The position numbers and the translations under genes are program-made. A DNA stretch of 64,000 bases from Bacillus multifaciens (GTDB lineage: Bacteria > Bacillota > Bacilli > Bacillales > Bacillaceae_G), in NCBI RefSeq assembly GCF_030756675.1, contig NZ_JAVBXD010000021.1, positions 1 to 64,000 of the forward strand, written 5' to 3'. Positions 43,520-58,315 of this stretch are shown here, piece after piece (within the stretch, counting starts at the first letter, position 1; every line of letters starts with the position of its first letter). The notes under the pieces are model-generated. The model was not told where the DNA came from. It saw nothing but the letters and a program-made list of their open reading frames with translations, and did no database searches.

Positions 43520-44545
43520 ATGATGCGCTCATGGATTCAGTACACAAAAAAATTATTACCTGATCTGCTACCTGTTATGCAAAAGAGAATGCAAATTCTT
43601 CAGTACATCCGGTTAACACAACCTATTGGTAGAAGAAATTTATCTGCAAGTCTTGGTATGACAGAACGAGTATTACGAAGTGAAGTACAAGTTTTGAAAG
43701 ATGAGAACTTGATTCACGTCGCCTCTTCTGGAATGACATTAACAGAAGAAGGAACAGCTGTTGTTCTTGCTTTGGAAGACTTTATGAAAGAAATTTCTGG
43801 TTTGAAGGTTTTGGAAAAGCAGCTTAAGGAAACATTAGACTTGGATGAAGTTTTCGTTGTCCCTGGTGATAGTGATGAATCACCTTGGGTCAAGCTGGAG
43901 ATGGGCCGCGCTTGTGCCTCTTGTATAAAAGATCGTCTAACAGCGAATAATATCGTTGCTGTGACTGGAGGAACCACGATAGCTGCCGTAGCTGATATGA
44001 TGCAAATTGATTGCAGGGATCTACATATGTTATTTGTCCCAGCACGCGGTGGAATAGGAGAAAGAGTGGAGCTAGAAGCAAACACGATTTGTGCAAAAAT
44101 GGCGCAAAATACGATGAGTAATTATCGCTTATTGTACGTTCCTGACCACGTAAGCAGCGAAGCATACGCATCCATTGTGACAGAACCTTCTGTGAAAGAA
44201 ATTCTTGAGTTGATTCGATCTTCCAATATTGTCATTCACGGAATCGGTGATGCCTTAACAATGGCGCGTAGAAGAAGTACTTTAGAAGCAGATTGGATGA
44301 AAATTAAAGAGAACAAAGCGGTCGGTGAAGCCTTTGGATACTACTTCAACGAACAAGGTGAAGTCGTTCATAAAGTGCAGACAGTAGGCATGCAGCTTGA
44401 AGATTTACAAAATGTATCTCATGTCGTGTCAGTTGCTGGAGGTTCATCAAAAGCAAAAGCAATTCAAGCAGTAATTAAGCAAGGGCACACTTCGTTACTA
44501 ATTACAGACGAAGGTGCAGCAAAAGAGTTAGTAAAGGGTAAATAA
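43520..44545 (+). CDS. cggR: Central glycolytic genes regulator CggR
   Basis: 341 residues, SorC/DeoR family: N-terminal winged helix (IGRRNLSASLGMTERVLRSEVQVLKDENLI) and a sugar-phosphate-binding domain with VTGGTTIAAVADMM and GIGDALTMARRRS. Fructose-1,6-bisphosphate relieves repression of the operon. The ATG at 43520 with GAGGAG 7 nt upstream is chosen over the GTG 15 bp earlier. gapA starts 34 bp after its stop. Confidence 0.96.
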   Translation: MMRSWIQYTKKLLPDLLPVMQKRMQILQYIRLTQPIGRRNLSASLGMTERVLRSEVQVLKDENLIHVASSGMTLTEEGTAVVLALEDFMKEISGLKVLEKQLKETLDLDEVFVVPGDSDESPWVKLEMGRACASCIKDRLTANNIVAVTGGTTIAAVADMMQIDCRDLHMLFVPARGGIGERVELEANTICAKMAQNTMSNYRLLYVPDHVSSEAYASIVTEPSVKEILELIRSSNIVIHGIGDALTMARRRSTLEADWMKIKENKAVGEAFGYYFNEQGEVVHKVQTVGMQLEDLQNVSHVVSVAGGSSKAKAIQAVIKQGHTSLLITDEGAAKELVKGK

Positions 44546-44552
44546 CCCTTAA

Positions 44553-45584
<1,032 letters not shown>

Positions 45585-45617
45585 TTCTTAAGTTTATCAG
45601 TTATTAATGACAAAACG

Positions 45618-45655
45618 AGGGAGAGGGTTTGTTCCCTCTCTCTTCTTTCGTTTTA
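45618..45655 (+). terminator. Partial terminator between gapA and pgk
   Basis: AGGGAGAGGG and CCCTCTCTCT pair with wobble around TTTGTT, followed by TCTTTCGTTTT. It could set the higher level of gapA message relative to pgk. Confidence 0.6.
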
Positions 45656-45718
45656 TAAGCAAATGTGATAAGCTTTTGAATGGGTTTTGTCAATCCTAAC
45701 TAGTCGGAGGGAAATCCA

Positions 45719-46903
45719 ATGAACAAAAAATCAATTCGTGACGTAGATTTAAAGGGTAAACGAGTATTTTGCCGCGTTGACTTCAACGTACCAATGAAAG
45801 AAGGCAAAATTACAGACGAGACTCGCATTCGCGCGGCTCTTCCTACAATTCAATATTTAGTAGAGCAAGGTGCGAAAGTGATTTTAGCAAGCCATTTAGG
45901 TCGTCCAAAAGGACAAGTAGTAGAAGAAATGCGTCTTACTCCAGTAGCTGCACGTTTAGGTGAGCTTCTTGGTAAAGACGTGAAAAAAGCGGACGAAGCA
46001 TTCGGACCTGCTGTACAAGAAATGGTTGCAGCAATGAATGAAGGCGATGTATTAGTTCTTGAAAACGTACGTTTCTATGCGGGCGAAGAAAAGAACGATG
46101 CAGAACTTGCGAAAGAATTTGCAGCTCTTGCTGATATTTTCGTAAACGATGCATTCGGTGCGGCTCACCGTGCTCATGCTTCTACTGCAGGTATTGCAGA
46201 TTACTTACCAGCAGTATCAGGTTTCTTAATGGAAAAAGAATTAGAAGTACTAGGTAAAGCACTTTCTAATCCAGATCGTCCATTTACAGCAATCATCGGT
46301 GGTGCGAAAGTAAAAGATAAAATCGGTGTAATACGTCATCTACTTGATAAAGTTGATAACTTAATCATTGGCGGTGGACTTGCTTATACATTTGTAAAAG
46401 CACAAGGTCATGAAATCGGACAGTCTCTATGTGAAGACGACAAAATTGAATTAGCAAAAGAGTTTATGCAACTTGCAAAAGAAAAAGGTGTAAACCTCTA
46501 CATGCCAGTTGATTGCGTGGTTGCAGATGAGTTCTCTGAAACTGCAAACCGACAAGTTGTGGATATCGATTCTATTCCTGCTGATTGGCAAAGTTTAGAT
46601 ATCGGACCGAAAACAAGTGCAATTTATGCAGATGTAATTAAAAACTCTAAGCTTGTTGTATGGAACGGACCAATGGGCGTATTCGAAATGGCTCCATATG
46701 CAGAAGGTACAAAAGCAGTAGGACAAGCATTAGCAGATGCAGAAGGTACATACTCTGTTATCGGCGGTGGTGACTCTGCAGCAGCTGTTGAAAAATTCGG
46801 TATGGCTGATAAAATGAGCCACATTTCTACTGGCGGCGGTGCGTCATTAGAATTTATGGAAGGTAAAGAACTTCCTGGTGTAGTTTGTCTTAACGACAAA
46901 TAA
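45719..46903 (+). CDS. pgk: Phosphoglycerate kinase
   Basis: 394 residues. N-terminal [25 protein letters not shown] substrate-binding segment, SHLGRPKG, and C-terminal nucleotide loop [13 protein letters not shown]. Makes ATP and 3-phosphoglycerate. GGAGGGAAATCCA precedes the ATG. First gene of the pgk-tpiA-gpmI-eno group. Confidence 0.98.
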   Translation: MNKKSIRDVDLKGKRVFCRVDFNVPMKEGKITDETRIRAALPTIQYLVEQGAKVILASHLGRPKGQVVEEMRLTPVAARLGELLGKDVKKADEAFGPAVQEMVAAMNEGDVLVLENVRFYAGEEKNDAELAKEFAALADIFVNDAFGAAHRAHASTAGIADYLPAVSGFLMEKELEVLGKALSNPDRPFTAIIGGAKVKDKIGVIRHLLDKVDNLIIGGGLAYTFVKAQGHEIGQSLCEDDKIELAKEFMQLAKEKGVNLYMPVDCVVADEFSETANRQVVDIDSIPADWQSLDIGPKTSAIYADVIKNSKLVVWNGPMGVFEMAPYAEGTKAVGQALADAEGTYSVIGGGDSAAAVEKFGMADKMSHISTGGGASLEFMEGKELPGVVCLNDK

Positions 46904-46907
46904 TTAG

Positions 46908-49216
<2,309 letters not shown>

Positions 49217-49228
49217 TTACACATATAA

Positions 49229-50536
<1,308 letters not shown>

Positions 50537-50565
50537 TTTCTGTAAGGTAGAATAGTATTGCTTTT

Positions 50566-50613
50566 AACCTCCTATAATTGTGGAATATCCACAGTTATAG
50601 GAGGTTTTTTATT
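50566..50613 (+). terminator. Terminator of the glycolytic operon
   Basis: AACCTCCTATAA and TTATAGGAGGTT with an inner GTGG/CCAC pair, followed by TTTTTTATTT. Confidence 0.9.
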
Positions 50614-50708
50614 TATATATAGAAACCGCTGAAAAATGAAAAAACACTTGGCAATGAGTTCAATTTCAGATATAACTAAGAGTAAAGTTGATAATGGAGG
50701 AAGGTTTT

Positions 50709-51482
50709 ATGAAAAAAATTATTGCGGTTTCCAGTTTTGTACTTCTTATAGGAGCAGGATGTAGCAGTGAAAAAACTGTAAAGACTGATGAGCCTAAAAC
50801 AGTAGCAGTACAAAAAGAGAAAGAGAAAGCTAAAGAACTAACAGCAAAAGATATTTTTACGAAGGCTACTGATCAATTCAAAAAAGAAGAACATGTTACA
50901 ATGACCGGTGATTTGAATACGAAGGTCGCTAATATGTCACAACATACGAAAATTAAAGCGCAGATTGAGCCGAATAAAGGAAATTCCCGAACTGAAATGA
51001 ATTTGAACGGGACAGATCTTGTTATTCTTGAAGTAGGAGAGAAGATTGCTGCTGAAGTAAAAGATCCAAACTCAGGAAAGCTTATTCCGGTTCCGGTAGA
51101 TAAATTAAATCAAGTAAACGCGAATGATTTCAAAACAGCTAAAAATACGATAGAAGAACTTGAGAAAACATTACAACTGACAGATAAAGTGAAAGTGGAG
51201 AAAGACGGAGATAAATATAAACTTTCATTTCAGTTAAACGGACAAGAAGCAAAGGACTATTTAATCAGTGTGAATGAAAATGCGAAAAGCACACTTGAAC
51301 GCGAAGGTGCAACTGTTGATTCACTGCATGCAGAGTATGTCATTACAAAAGAATTTAAAGTTGAATCTATTAAGACAAATGCTGAGATGAAAGCGGGTAA
51401 AGACACTATTCAAATTACAGGAGATACAAAAATTTCTTATGATGAGAAGTTCAATCCGATTCAATTACCAGAAGGGAACTAA
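50709..51482 (+). CDS. Lipoprotein, LppX/DUF6612-like
   Basis: 257 residues from the ATG at 50709 (GGAGGAAGG upstream). Lipoprotein signal peptide ends IGAGC with Cys18; -3 Gly is slightly unusual. The mature protein, with a Lys-rich linker then repeating beta strands (ATDQFKKEEHVTMTGDLNTKV, DTIQITGDTKISYDEKFNPI), resembles the LolA/LppX-like lipoproteins of Bacillus annotated DUF6612. It may bind lipid; the role is unknown. It stands alone between two terminators. Confidence 0.78.
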   Translation: MKKIIAVSSFVLLIGAGCSSEKTVKTDEPKTVAVQKEKEKAKELTAKDIFTKATDQFKKEEHVTMTGDLNTKVANMSQHTKIKAQIEPNKGNSRTEMNLNGTDLVILEVGEKIAAEVKDPNSGKLIPVPVDKLNQVNANDFKTAKNTIEELEKTLQLTDKVKVEKDGDKYKLSFQLNGQEAKDYLISVNENAKSTLEREGATVDSLHAEYVITKEFKVESIKTNAEMKAGKDTIQITGDTKISYDEKFNPIQLPEGN

Positions 51483-51497
51483 TAGAATTTCTTTCGA

Positions 51498-51536
51498 AAA
51501 AACAATTGCGAAGTGAAGCAATTGTTTTTTTTTTGT
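51498..51536 (+). terminator. Intrinsic terminator
   Basis: AAAAAACAATTGC and GCAATTGTTTTTT around GAAGTGAA, followed by a long T run. Confidence 0.9.
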
Positions 51537-51670
51537 GACACTCGAAAATTTTGAAAATATAAACTTTAGATGCCGATTAAAAATAAAAAATGCTCATTTC
51601 GTCTACAAATACAGTAAAGATAAGAATGAAAGCGCATACCACATTGTGCTTTATTTGTCAATTATATAAA

Positions 51671-51699
51671 TTGCAGGTTTTGCCAATCTGTACTATGAT
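51671..51699 (+). promoter_or_regulatory. Promoter of cidAB
   Basis: TTGCAG (51671-51676) and TATGAT (51694-51699), spacer 17. The frame is open upstream of this to 51590 but is not preceded by a ribosome-binding site, so coding should start after the promoter. Confidence 0.6.
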
Positions 51700-51745
51700 A
51701 AATATAAAAGATGTCAAGAATTGCATAATGAAGGATGATAGACAG

Positions 51746-52114
51746 ATGAAATTCACAAAAATTATTATCCAAGTAGCAGCACTTTATATATTTTATATGA
51801 TTGGAGCGTGGATAGAAAGAGCGCTTCATCTTCCGGTTCCGGGAAGTTTAATAGGGATGTTTTTGTTATTTATATTGCTTGGTTTGAAAGTCCTTCCTGT
51901 GAAATGGTTTGATTTTGGAGCAGAAACATTGGTTGATCTTATGCCATTTTTATTAATTCCTTCAATTATTGGTTTAATGAATTATGGTTCTTTTTTTGTG
52001 CATAAAGGTATTTCGCTATTACTTACTGTTGTCGTGAGTACGTTTTTAATTATCGTTGCAGCAGGACATACAGGACAATACTTTGCGAATAGGAAGGAAA
52101 AAGAGATACAATGA
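51746..52114 (+). CDS. cidA: CidA/LrgA holin-like protein
   Basis: 122 residues with four membrane helices. The family core HLPVPGSLIGMFLLFILL is present near 32. CidA-type proteins act as holin-like regulators of murein hydrolase activity and cell death, and more recently pyruvate transport has been shown for the LrgAB/PftAB type. The ATG at 51746 matches known CidA N termini; an ATG 18 bp upstream is possible. It overlaps the next gene by 4 bp. Confidence 0.88.
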   Translation: MKFTKIIIQVAALYIFYMIGAWIERALHLPVPGSLIGMFLLFILLGLKVLPVKWFDFGAETLVDLMPFLLIPSIIGLMNYGSFFVHKGISLLLTVVVSTFLIIVAAGHTGQYFANRKEKEIQ

Positions 52115-52800
52115 GTATAGTAATTGGAATTATTTGGATTATATTAACAGTGTTATTATATCAATTTTCAAAGAAGATTTATGAGTGGTTTCCAACGCCG
52201 TTTACCATTCCCATGCTTGTAACAACAGCTTTGATGATTATATTGTTAGTTGTATGTGATATACCGTATCAACAATATATGCAAAGTGGTGGGGGTTGGA
52301 TTTCGAAATTGCTTGGACCCGGTGTAGTAGCGTTTGCAATCCCGCTTTATAACCAACGCGACGTTTTGAAGAAATATATTGTACCAATTGCTGGCGGTGT
52401 ATTGGTAGGAACAATCGTTGCCATTACAAGTGATATGATCATTGCAACTGTTATGGGAACGGATAAAAGTTTAATTTTATCTTCCTTACCGAAGTCAGTA
52501 ACGATGCCAGTAGCGATGAGTGTGTCAGAAGAAGTTGGCGGTGTACCATCGTTAACGGCCGCTTTCGTAGTAGTTGCCGGGATATCTGGAACGATTTCTG
52601 GTCCTTTTCTATTAAAATGGAGCAGAGTGACAAATTCTGTTGGAAGAGGAATTGGGTTTGGTTGTGCATCGCATATTATGGGCGTTATGCAGGCGATGAA
52701 AAACAATGAGAATGAAGGCGTAATTGGATCGGTAACGATGACATTAACAGCAATCTTAACATGTTTACTAGGCCCGTTATTTGCAGCGTTTTTTATTTAA
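52111..52800 (+). CDS. cidB: CidB/LrgB family membrane protein
   Basis: 229 residues with about six helices and the LrgB signature PKSVTMPVAMSVSEEVGG followed by ASHIMGVMQAM. It works with its CidA partner, to which it is translationally coupled. No LytSR or CidR regulator lies nearby. Confidence 0.9.
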   Translation: MSIVIGIIWIILTVLLYQFSKKIYEWFPTPFTIPMLVTTALMIILLVVCDIPYQQYMQSGGGWISKLLGPGVVAFAIPLYNQRDVLKKYIVPIAGGVLVGTIVAITSDMIIATVMGTDKSLILSSLPKSVTMPVAMSVSEEVGGVPSLTAAFVVVAGISGTISGPFLLKWSRVTNSVGRGIGFGCASHIMGVMQAMKNNENEGVIGSVTMTLTAILTCLLGPLFAAFFI

Positions 52801-52892
52801 TCTGGTGAAGTATTAGGCGTATGAGACGCTCTCGCTTTTCCAATTCTTTTATGTTACATTTAAAGTAATTGAAACTTTAGGAGGCATGTAAA

Positions 52893-53126
52893 GTGCATAC
52901 GTTTTTATCAGTTTTACTTATTATTGTATCGCTGTTATTAATTGTACTTGTATTAATGCAATCTAGTAAGAGTGCTGGTTTATCCGGTGCAATTTCTGGC
53001 GGCGCGGAGCAATTATTCGGCAAGCAAAAGGCACGTGGAGTAGAGGCTGTATTAAACCGCATTACAATTGTTCTTGCTGTATTATTCTTCGTGTTAACAT
53101 TTGCTGTTACGTATTTACAAGTATAA
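52893..53126 (+). CDS. secG: Preprotein translocase subunit SecG
   Basis: 77 residues with two membrane helices and the SecG loop [27 protein letters not shown]. Accessory subunit of the SecYEG channel. GTG start with AGGAGG about 7 nt upstream. Its place before est, rnr and smpB is conserved in Bacillus. Confidence 0.94.
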   Translation: MHTFLSVLLIIVSLLLIVLVLMQSSKSAGLSGAISGGAEQLFGKQKARGVEAVLNRITIVLAVLFFVLTFAVTYLQV

Positions 53127-53127
53127 C

Positions 53128-53168
53128 TAAAAAAGATTCGCCTTTTTGGGTGGAATCTTTTTTTATTT
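53128..53168 (+). terminator. Intrinsic terminator after secG
   Basis: AAAGATTC-x-CC and GG-x2-GAATCTTT pair around a T-rich loop, followed by seven T. Confidence 0.75.
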
Positions 53169-53242
53169 CTCCAGAGAAAATTTCTGATTAGATTATGGAA
53201 AAGAAACTATGTTACACTATGAATAGACAATATATAAATACA

Positions 53243-53418
53243 AATTAAAAAACGACATAAAAACCTCTTTTCTTTTTAGGGGAGGACGAGAGCATCTGGC
53301 CATGCATGGAAGCGGTCAGTGCCTTTTTCTGCCACGTGCCAGGTTTAAAACAAAAGGAGAAAGCAAGTAGCGGTCATGTTGTATTGTGCACGGCAGCGAT
53401 TTATGTGTCGGAAAATTA
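53243..53418 (+). repeat. Dispersed repeat family C, copy 4 (full length)
   Basis: From CAAATTAAAAAACGACATAA to GGCAGCGATTTATGTGTCGG, about 175 bp. Same block order as 18990-19160 in reverse complement and 22458-22610. It fills most of the secG-est gap. Confidence 0.7.
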
Positions 53419-53470
53419 AAATGGACATATATATGAAGATTACATTATAGGAAGAGAAGGAGATCGTGAA

Positions 53471-54211
53471 ATGAAACTAGCATCCCCAAAACCATTTACA
53501 TTTGAAGCGGGAGAACGTGCAGTTTTACTATTACATGGTTTTACAGGAAATTCTGCTGATGTTCGTATGCTTGGACGTTATTTAGAGACAAAAGGCTACA
53601 CATGTCATGCCCCGATTTATAAAGGTCATGGTGTACCACCAGAGCAGCTTGTGCACACTGGTCCAGAAGACTGGTGGAAAGATGTAATGGAAGCATATCA
53701 ACATTTAAAAGATAAAGGATATGAAAAGATTGCAGCTGTTGGCTTGTCGCTTGGCGGTGTCTTTTCATTAAAACTTGCTTATACAATGCCGATTATCGGA
53801 GTGGTACCAATGTGTGCCCCAATGTACATTAAAAGCGAAGAAACAATGTACCAAGGTATACTAGCGTACGCACGCGAATATAAAAAGCGTGAGCGTAAAT
53901 CACCAGAGAAGATTGAAGAAGAGATGTTTGCGTTTAAACAAACACCGATGAACACATTAAGAGCACTGCAAGAGTTAATTCGCGATGTGCGCAATAACAT
54001 TGATATGATTTACGCACCAACGTTTGTTGTGCAAGCGCGCCATGACGAAATGATTAATACAGATAGCGCAAATATTATTTATAATGGAGTAGAATCAAAT
54101 GTAAAAGAAATTAAGTGGTACGAAGATTCTACACATGTAATTACGCTTGATAAGCAGCGTGATGAGCTGCATGAAGATGTATATAACTTCTTGGAGCAAC
54201 TAGACTGGTAA
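53471..54211 (+). CDS. est: Carboxylesterase/monoacylglycerol lipase (Est)
   Basis: 246 residues, alpha/beta hydrolase. Nucleophile Ser93 in GLSLGG, Asp192 in ARHDEM and His222 in STHVITLD form the triad; [13 protein letters not shown] gives the oxyanion loop. Very like the thermostable Est30 of Geobacillus and B. subtilis YvaK. Substrates are short- to medium-chain esters. The final codons lie within the terminator stem. Confidence 0.93.
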   Translation: MKLASPKPFTFEAGERAVLLLHGFTGNSADVRMLGRYLETKGYTCHAPIYKGHGVPPEQLVHTGPEDWWKDVMEAYQHLKDKGYEKIAAVGLSLGGVFSLKLAYTMPIIGVVPMCAPMYIKSEETMYQGILAYAREYKKRERKSPEKIEEEMFAFKQTPMNTLRALQELIRDVRNNIDMIYAPTFVVQARHDEMINTDSANIIYNGVESNVKEIKWYEDSTHVITLDKQRDELHEDVYNFLEQLDW

Positions 54212-54231
54212 GATCTAGTTGCCTCTTTTTT
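54196..54231 (+). terminator. Terminator overlapping the end of est
   Basis: GCAACTAG (54196) and CTAGTTGC (54215) form an 8-bp stem followed by CTCTTTTTT; the est stop codon is in the loop. Confidence 0.75.
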
Positions 54232-54244
54232 AACTATGTAATAA

Positions 54245-54345
54245 TTAAAAAACCTTTTCTTTTTAGGGTTGGCGAGAGGGACTGGCGATGCGTAGGAGCG
54301 GTCAGTGCCTGTTTGTGCCACGTGCGAGGTTAAAACAAATGGATG
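54245..54345 (+). repeat. Dispersed repeat family C, partial copy 5
   Basis: AAAAAACCTTTTCTTTTTAG, GGCGAGAGGGACTGGC, GGAGCGGTCAGTGCC and GCCACGTGCGAGGTTAAAAC: the left two thirds of the family C element. Confidence 0.6.
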
Positions 54346-54398
54346 AAATGAGTGAGGATTACTTTTTGTTTATATGGCAGGAAGTTATATGCTAAAAA

Positions 54399-54450
54399 CC
54401 GAATCCACAAACCCTTTTCTTTTGGGGGTTGGCGAGAGCAGGTTCCTATA
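54399..54450 (+). repeat. Dispersed repeat family C, partial copy 6
   Basis: AACCCTTTTCTTTTGGGGGT then TGGCGAGAGCAGGTTCC matches only the first part of the element, immediately after copy 5. Confidence 0.45.
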
Positions 54451-54554
54451 TGTTGAAGCATCAAAATGGATGTATATAGGACAACATCATTTATATATGG
54501 TTATCTTTTCGGATACAATATAAAATACGAGGATTTAGAAGGAGGTTTTTGTAC

Positions 54555-56900
54555 TTGGAGGAAATGATTCAAGCAAATATCGATAAGTTGTTATCGTTTA
54601 TGAAAGAAGAAGCATATAAACCGCTTACTGTGCAAGAGTTAGAAGAAGCGTTCGGTATTGAAGATGCAGCAGATTTTAAAGAGTTTGTGAAAGCACTTGT
54701 CATTATGGAGGAAAAAGGACTTGTTGTGCGAACAAGAAGTAATCGCTATGGTCTTCCAGAGAAAATGAATTTAGTGCGCGGCAAACTCATTGGACATGCC
54801 CGCGGCTTTGCATTTGTCGTACCAGAAGAAAAAGGGACAGATGATATTTTCATACCGCCAACAGAATTAAAAGGCGCACTGCACGGTGATATAGTATTAG
54901 CGCGTATTAGTTCAGAGTCAAGCGGTTCGCGCAAGGAAGGGACAATTGTTCGTATTATAGAGCGCGGAACAAAAGAATTAGTTGGTACATATACAGAATC
55001 GAAAAACTTTGGCTTTGTGATTCCTGATAATAAACGCTGGACGAGCGATATTTTCGTTCCAAAAAATGCTTCTATGGGTGCGGTAGAAGGGCATAAAGTT
55101 GTTGTTAAAATTACAAGCTATCCGCAAGATCGTTTAAGTGCAGAAGGAGAAGTTATTCAAGTTCTTGGTCATAAAAACGACCCGGGCGTTGATATTTTAT
55201 CTGTTATTCATAAGCATAACTTACCGCTTGCATTCCCGGCAGATGCAATGGAGCATGCGAACAGTGTACCAGAAACAATTGATGAGAACGATTTACAAGG
55301 GCGCCGCGATTTACGAGATCAAACAATTGTTACAATCGATGGTGCGGATGCCAAAGACTTAGATGATGCGGTTACAGTAACGAAGCTTGAGAACGGCAAT
55401 TACAAGCTTGGTGTACACATTGCGGATGTAAGTCATTACGTGACAGAAGGCTCAGCTATTGACCGCGAGGCAGCTGAGCGTGGAACGAGTATTTATCTTG
55501 TAGACCGCGTAATCCCGATGATTCCGCATCGTTTATCTAACGGCATTTGTTCATTAAATCCAAAGGTAGACCGCTTAACTTTATCTTGTGAAATGGAAAT
55601 TAATGACCAAGGGGAAGTAGTGAAGCATGAAATTTTCCAAAGTGTGATTAAAACAGCGGAGCGTATGACGTACTCTGATGTGAAGCGCATTTTGGATGAT
55701 GAAGATGAAGAATTAATGGCGCGTTATGAGCCATTAGTCCCAATGTTCCAAGAGATGGGGAAACTAGCTGCTATTTTACGTGAAAAGCGTATGCGCCGCG
55801 GAGCCATTGACTTTGACTTTAAAGAAGCGAAAGTACTAGTAGATGAAGAAGGTAAGCCAACAGATGTTGTATTGCGTGAGCGTTCTGTTGCTGAAAAGCT
55901 TATTGAAGAATTTATGCTAGTCGCAAACGAAACGGTTGCAGAGCATTTCCACTGGATGAACGTACCGTTTATGTACCGCGTTCACGAAGATCCGAAAGAA
56001 GATAAATTAGAGCGTTTCTTTGAGTTTATTACAAACTTTGGATATGCAGTAAAAGGCCGCGGAAACGAAGTGCATCCGCGTGCGCTGCAACAAATTATAG
56101 AAATGGTACAAGGTCAACCAGAAGAGGTTGTTATTTCAACAGTTATGCTTCGTTCCATGAAGCAAGCACGCTACGATGCAGATAGTTTAGGGCACTTCGG
56201 TTTATCGACAGAGTTTTATACACATTTCACATCACCAATTCGTCGTTATCCAGATTTAATTGTGCACAGATTAATTCGCACGTATTTAATTAACGGAAAA
56301 GTGGACAGTGAAACACAAGCAAAATGGCGTGAAAACTTACCGGATATTGCGGAGCATTCTTCTAATATGGAGCGCCGCGCTGTTGAAGCAGAGCGTGAAA
56401 CAGATGAACTGAAAAAAGCAGAATATATGCTTGATAAAATTGGTGAGGAATACGACGGAATCATTAGTTCTGTAACAAACTTCGGTTTATTCGTAGAACT
56501 TCCAAATACAATTGAAGGCCTTGTTCATGTTAGCTATTTAACAGATGACTACTATCGCTATGATGAACGTCATTTTGCGATGATTGGCGAACGCACAGGT
56601 AATGTTTTCCGTATTGGTGATGAAATTACAATTCGCGTGATTAACGTAAACAAAGATGAACGCGCGATTGACTTTGAAATTGTCGGTATGAAAGGCAGTG
56701 TGAAACGACAACGAAAAGATCGTCCTGTTGTCATTGAACAGCCGAAAGGAAATAGAAAAAAACGCGGCGACCGTGATAACAATCGCGGCGGACAAGAAAA
56801 AGACTCAAACCGCAACGGAAAACGAAATGGCAGCAAAAAGAACAAGCCATTCTTTGAAAATGCACCGAACTTTAAGAAGAAAAAGAAAAAACGTAAGTAA
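54555..56900 (+). CDS. rnr: Ribonuclease R
   Basis: About 781 residues: N-terminal winged helix, two cold-shock domains (GFAFVVPEE near 85, NFGFVIPD near 155), the RNB catalytic domain with [12 protein letters not shown] near 260, an S1 domain near 635-715 ([16 protein letters not shown]) and a Lys-rich tail ending KKKKKKRK. It degrades structured RNA 3' to 5' and works with tmRNA on stalled messages. The TTG at 54555 is favoured, 9 nt after GGAGG; an ATG at 54564 and a TTG at 54549 are alternatives with poor spacing. Confidence 0.95.
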   Translation: MEEMIQANIDKLLSFMKEEAYKPLTVQELEEAFGIEDAADFKEFVKALVIMEEKGLVVRTRSNRYGLPEKMNLVRGKLIGHARGFAFVVPEEKGTDDIFIPPTELKGALHGDIVLARISSESSGSRKEGTIVRIIERGTKELVGTYTESKNFGFVIPDNKRWTSDIFVPKNASMGAVEGHKVVVKITSYPQDRLSAEGEVIQVLGHKNDPGVDILSVIHKHNLPLAFPADAMEHANSVPETIDENDLQGRRDLRDQTIVTIDGADAKDLDDAVTVTKLENGNYKLGVHIADVSHYVTEGSAIDREAAERGTSIYLVDRVIPMIPHRLSNGICSLNPKVDRLTLSCEMEINDQGEVVKHEIFQSVIKTAERMTYSDVKRILDDEDEELMARYEPLVPMFQEMGKLAAILREKRMRRGAIDFDFKEAKVLVDEEGKPTDVVLRERSVAEKLIEEFMLVANETVAEHFHWMNVPFMYRVHEDPKEDKLERFFEFITNFGYAVKGRGNEVHPRALQQIIEMVQGQPEEVVISTVMLRSMKQARYDADSLGHFGLSTEFYTHFTSPIRRYPDLIVHRLIRTYLINGKVDSETQAKWRENLPDIAEHSSNMERRAVEAERETDELKKAEYMLDKIGEEYDGIISSVTNFGLFVELPNTIEGLVHVSYLTDDYYRYDERHFAMIGERTGNVFRIGDEITIRVINVNKDERAIDFEIVGMKGSVKRQRKDRPVVIEQPKGNRKKRGDRDNNRGGQEKDSNRNGKRNGSKKNKPFFENAPNFKKKKKKRK

Positions 56901-56926
56901 GAAAGAAGCCATATATGGCTTCTTTC
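56901..56926 (+). terminator. Palindromic hairpin after rnr
   Basis: A perfect 26-bp palindrome (GAAAGAAGCCAT and its complement) follows the rnr stop immediately. Only TTC and ATATTTT follow, so termination may be partial and smpB may be co-transcribed. Confidence 0.6.
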
Positions 56927-56973
56927 TTCATATTTTGCTACAATAGTACAAATGAAGGGAGGCAAAGATAGAG

Positions 56974-57441
56974 ATGCCAAAAGGTCAAGGAAAAGTCATT
57001 GCACAAAATAAAAAAGCATTCCATGATTATTTTATTGAAGAAACATATGAAGCAGGTCTTGTCCTTCAAGGAACAGAAATTAAGGCGATTCGTGCAGGTC
57101 GTGTAAACTTAAAAGATGCTTTTGCACGTGTGCAAAATGGTGAAGTATGGGTACATAATATGCACATTAGTCCGTATGAACAAGGAAATCGGTTTAACCA
57201 TGAGCCGCTTCGTACAAGAAAGCTACTTCTTCACAAAAAAGAAATTTTAAAGCTAATTGGATATACGAAAGAAACAGGTTATACGCTTGTACCGCTTAAA
57301 ATTTATTTGAAAAATGGATTTGCGAAAATGGCACTTGGTTTAGGTAAAGGTAAAAAACAATACGACAAACGCCATGATTTAAAAGAAAAAGAAGCAAAAC
57401 GTGAAATTGCACGTGTATTCCGCGATCGTCAAAAAATGTAA
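56974..57441 (+). CDS. smpB: SsrA-binding protein SmpB
   Basis: 155 residues. [22 protein letters not shown] and [16 protein letters not shown] are the family signature; the C-terminal tail ([22 protein letters not shown]) enters the mRNA channel. SmpB carries tmRNA to stalled ribosomes. It lies between rnr and ssrA, its functional partners. GGGAGG precedes the ATG. Confidence 0.97.
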   Translation: MPKGQGKVIAQNKKAFHDYFIEETYEAGLVLQGTEIKAIRAGRVNLKDAFARVQNGEVWVHNMHISPYEQGNRFNHEPLRTRKLLLHKKEILKLIGYTKETGYTLVPLKIYLKNGFAKMALGLGKGKKQYDKRHDLKEKEAKREIARVFRDRQKM

Positions 57442-57456
57442 TACAGAAATTTACAA

Positions 57457-57484
57457 TTGCAAAATGGCGATCGTGTGCTATAAT
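57457..57484 (+). promoter_or_regulatory. Promoter of ssrA
   Basis: TTGCAA (57457-57462), spacer 16, then TG-C-TATAAT (57476-57484), an extended -10, 85 bp before the mature tmRNA 5' end. The interval would be removed by 5' processing. Confidence 0.65.
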
Positions 57485-57568
57485 AACAAATGTAAGGCCA
57501 GTTGAACATTGAAAAACAGCTCAATAGTAGCTATCACGAATATACTTCGTATGCTCCATTTCTTATAT

Positions 57569-57930
57569 GGGGACGTTACGGATTCGACAGGGGTAGTTCG
57601 AGCTTAGGTTGCGAGTCGAGGGGATCGGCCTCGTTAAAACGTCAAAGCCTATAACTGGCAAACAACAAAACAACTTCGCTTTAGCTGCTTAATAACAGCT
57701 TTTAGCGGTTCGCCCCTCCATCGCCCATGTGGTAGGGTAGCGGACTCACTCTAAGTGGGCTACGCCGGAGTTCACCGTCTGAGGACAAAGGAAGAGAACA
57801 ACCAGACTAGCAATTCGGAAGCCTGTCGATAGGCTGAAGGATTTGCGAAATGCTAATATATCGACTACACTCGTAGAAGCTTAAGTGCCGATACTTTTGG
57901 ACGTGGGTTCGACTCCCACCGTCTCCACCA
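57569..57930 (+). ncRNA. ssrA: Transfer-messenger RNA (tmRNA)
   Basis: GGGGACGTTACGGATTCGAC at the 5' end and GTGGGTTCGACTCCCACC...CGTCTCCACCA at the 3' end form the tRNA-Ala-like part, with CCA encoded. The tag reading frame (57657-57692) encodes GKQQNNFALAA then TAA, preceded by the alanine charged on tmRNA. Total about 362 nt. It rescues stalled ribosomes with SmpB; the LAA end of the tag is recognized by ClpXP. Confidence 0.97.
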
Positions 57931-57956
57931 ATACATATTTGGTGGTTTTTTTATTT
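57923..57956 (+). terminator. Terminator of ssrA
   Basis: CCACCAA (ending in the CCA terminus) pairs with TTGGTGG, followed by TTTTTTTATTTTTT. Confidence 0.75.
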
Positions 57957-57966
57957 TTTGTGATTT

Positions 57967-58030
57967 GAAGCATAAATCTTCCGTTTAGGAAGACTTATGC
58001 TTCTTTTTGTTTTTGGAAGACTTATGCTTC
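57967..58030. repeat. Hairpin with a repeated right arm
   Basis: GAAGCATAAATCTTCC (57967-57982) pairs with GGAAGACTTATGCTTC (57988-58003) around GTTTA and is followed by TTTTT. The right arm recurs exactly at 58015-58030. Possibly a second terminator with a partial duplication. Confidence 0.55.
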
Positions 58031-58315
58031 TTTCACTTGGGTTGGTATATTAGCTTTTTATTACAAAGTCAAAAACTTTATTATCAGTTTTCAAAAGAGT
58101 GTTACTATTTACTTTCCAAAAAAAGGATCATTAATTGACACTCAATTAACAATCTTTTATCTAAATGTAGTTTTTGAAAAAAGTTTGATTATAATTCACT
58201 TAGAATTCTTTAATCGAAAAGGTATAAAACGGTGCAATTTTTTTGAAAACAATATAACTTTCTTTAAAACGGTACATCTTTTTTAGGAACAGTGCGACTT
58301 TATTTCAAAGTTACA
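58031..58315. other. AT-rich non-coding stretch at the island edge
   Basis: No gene is supported. AAAACGGT[A/G]CA[A/T]..TTTTTT occurs twice (near 58227 and 58267) followed by GGAACAGTGCGACTTT, giving weak direct repeats. The sequence is much richer in A+T than the core genome before ssrA. Confidence 0.4.

Noticed and set aside
57905-57930. Second copy of the ssrA 3' end as an attachment site
   Set aside because: I looked for the tmRNA 3' sequence again between 57931 and 64000 on both strands and did not find it; if it exists it is beyond the window.
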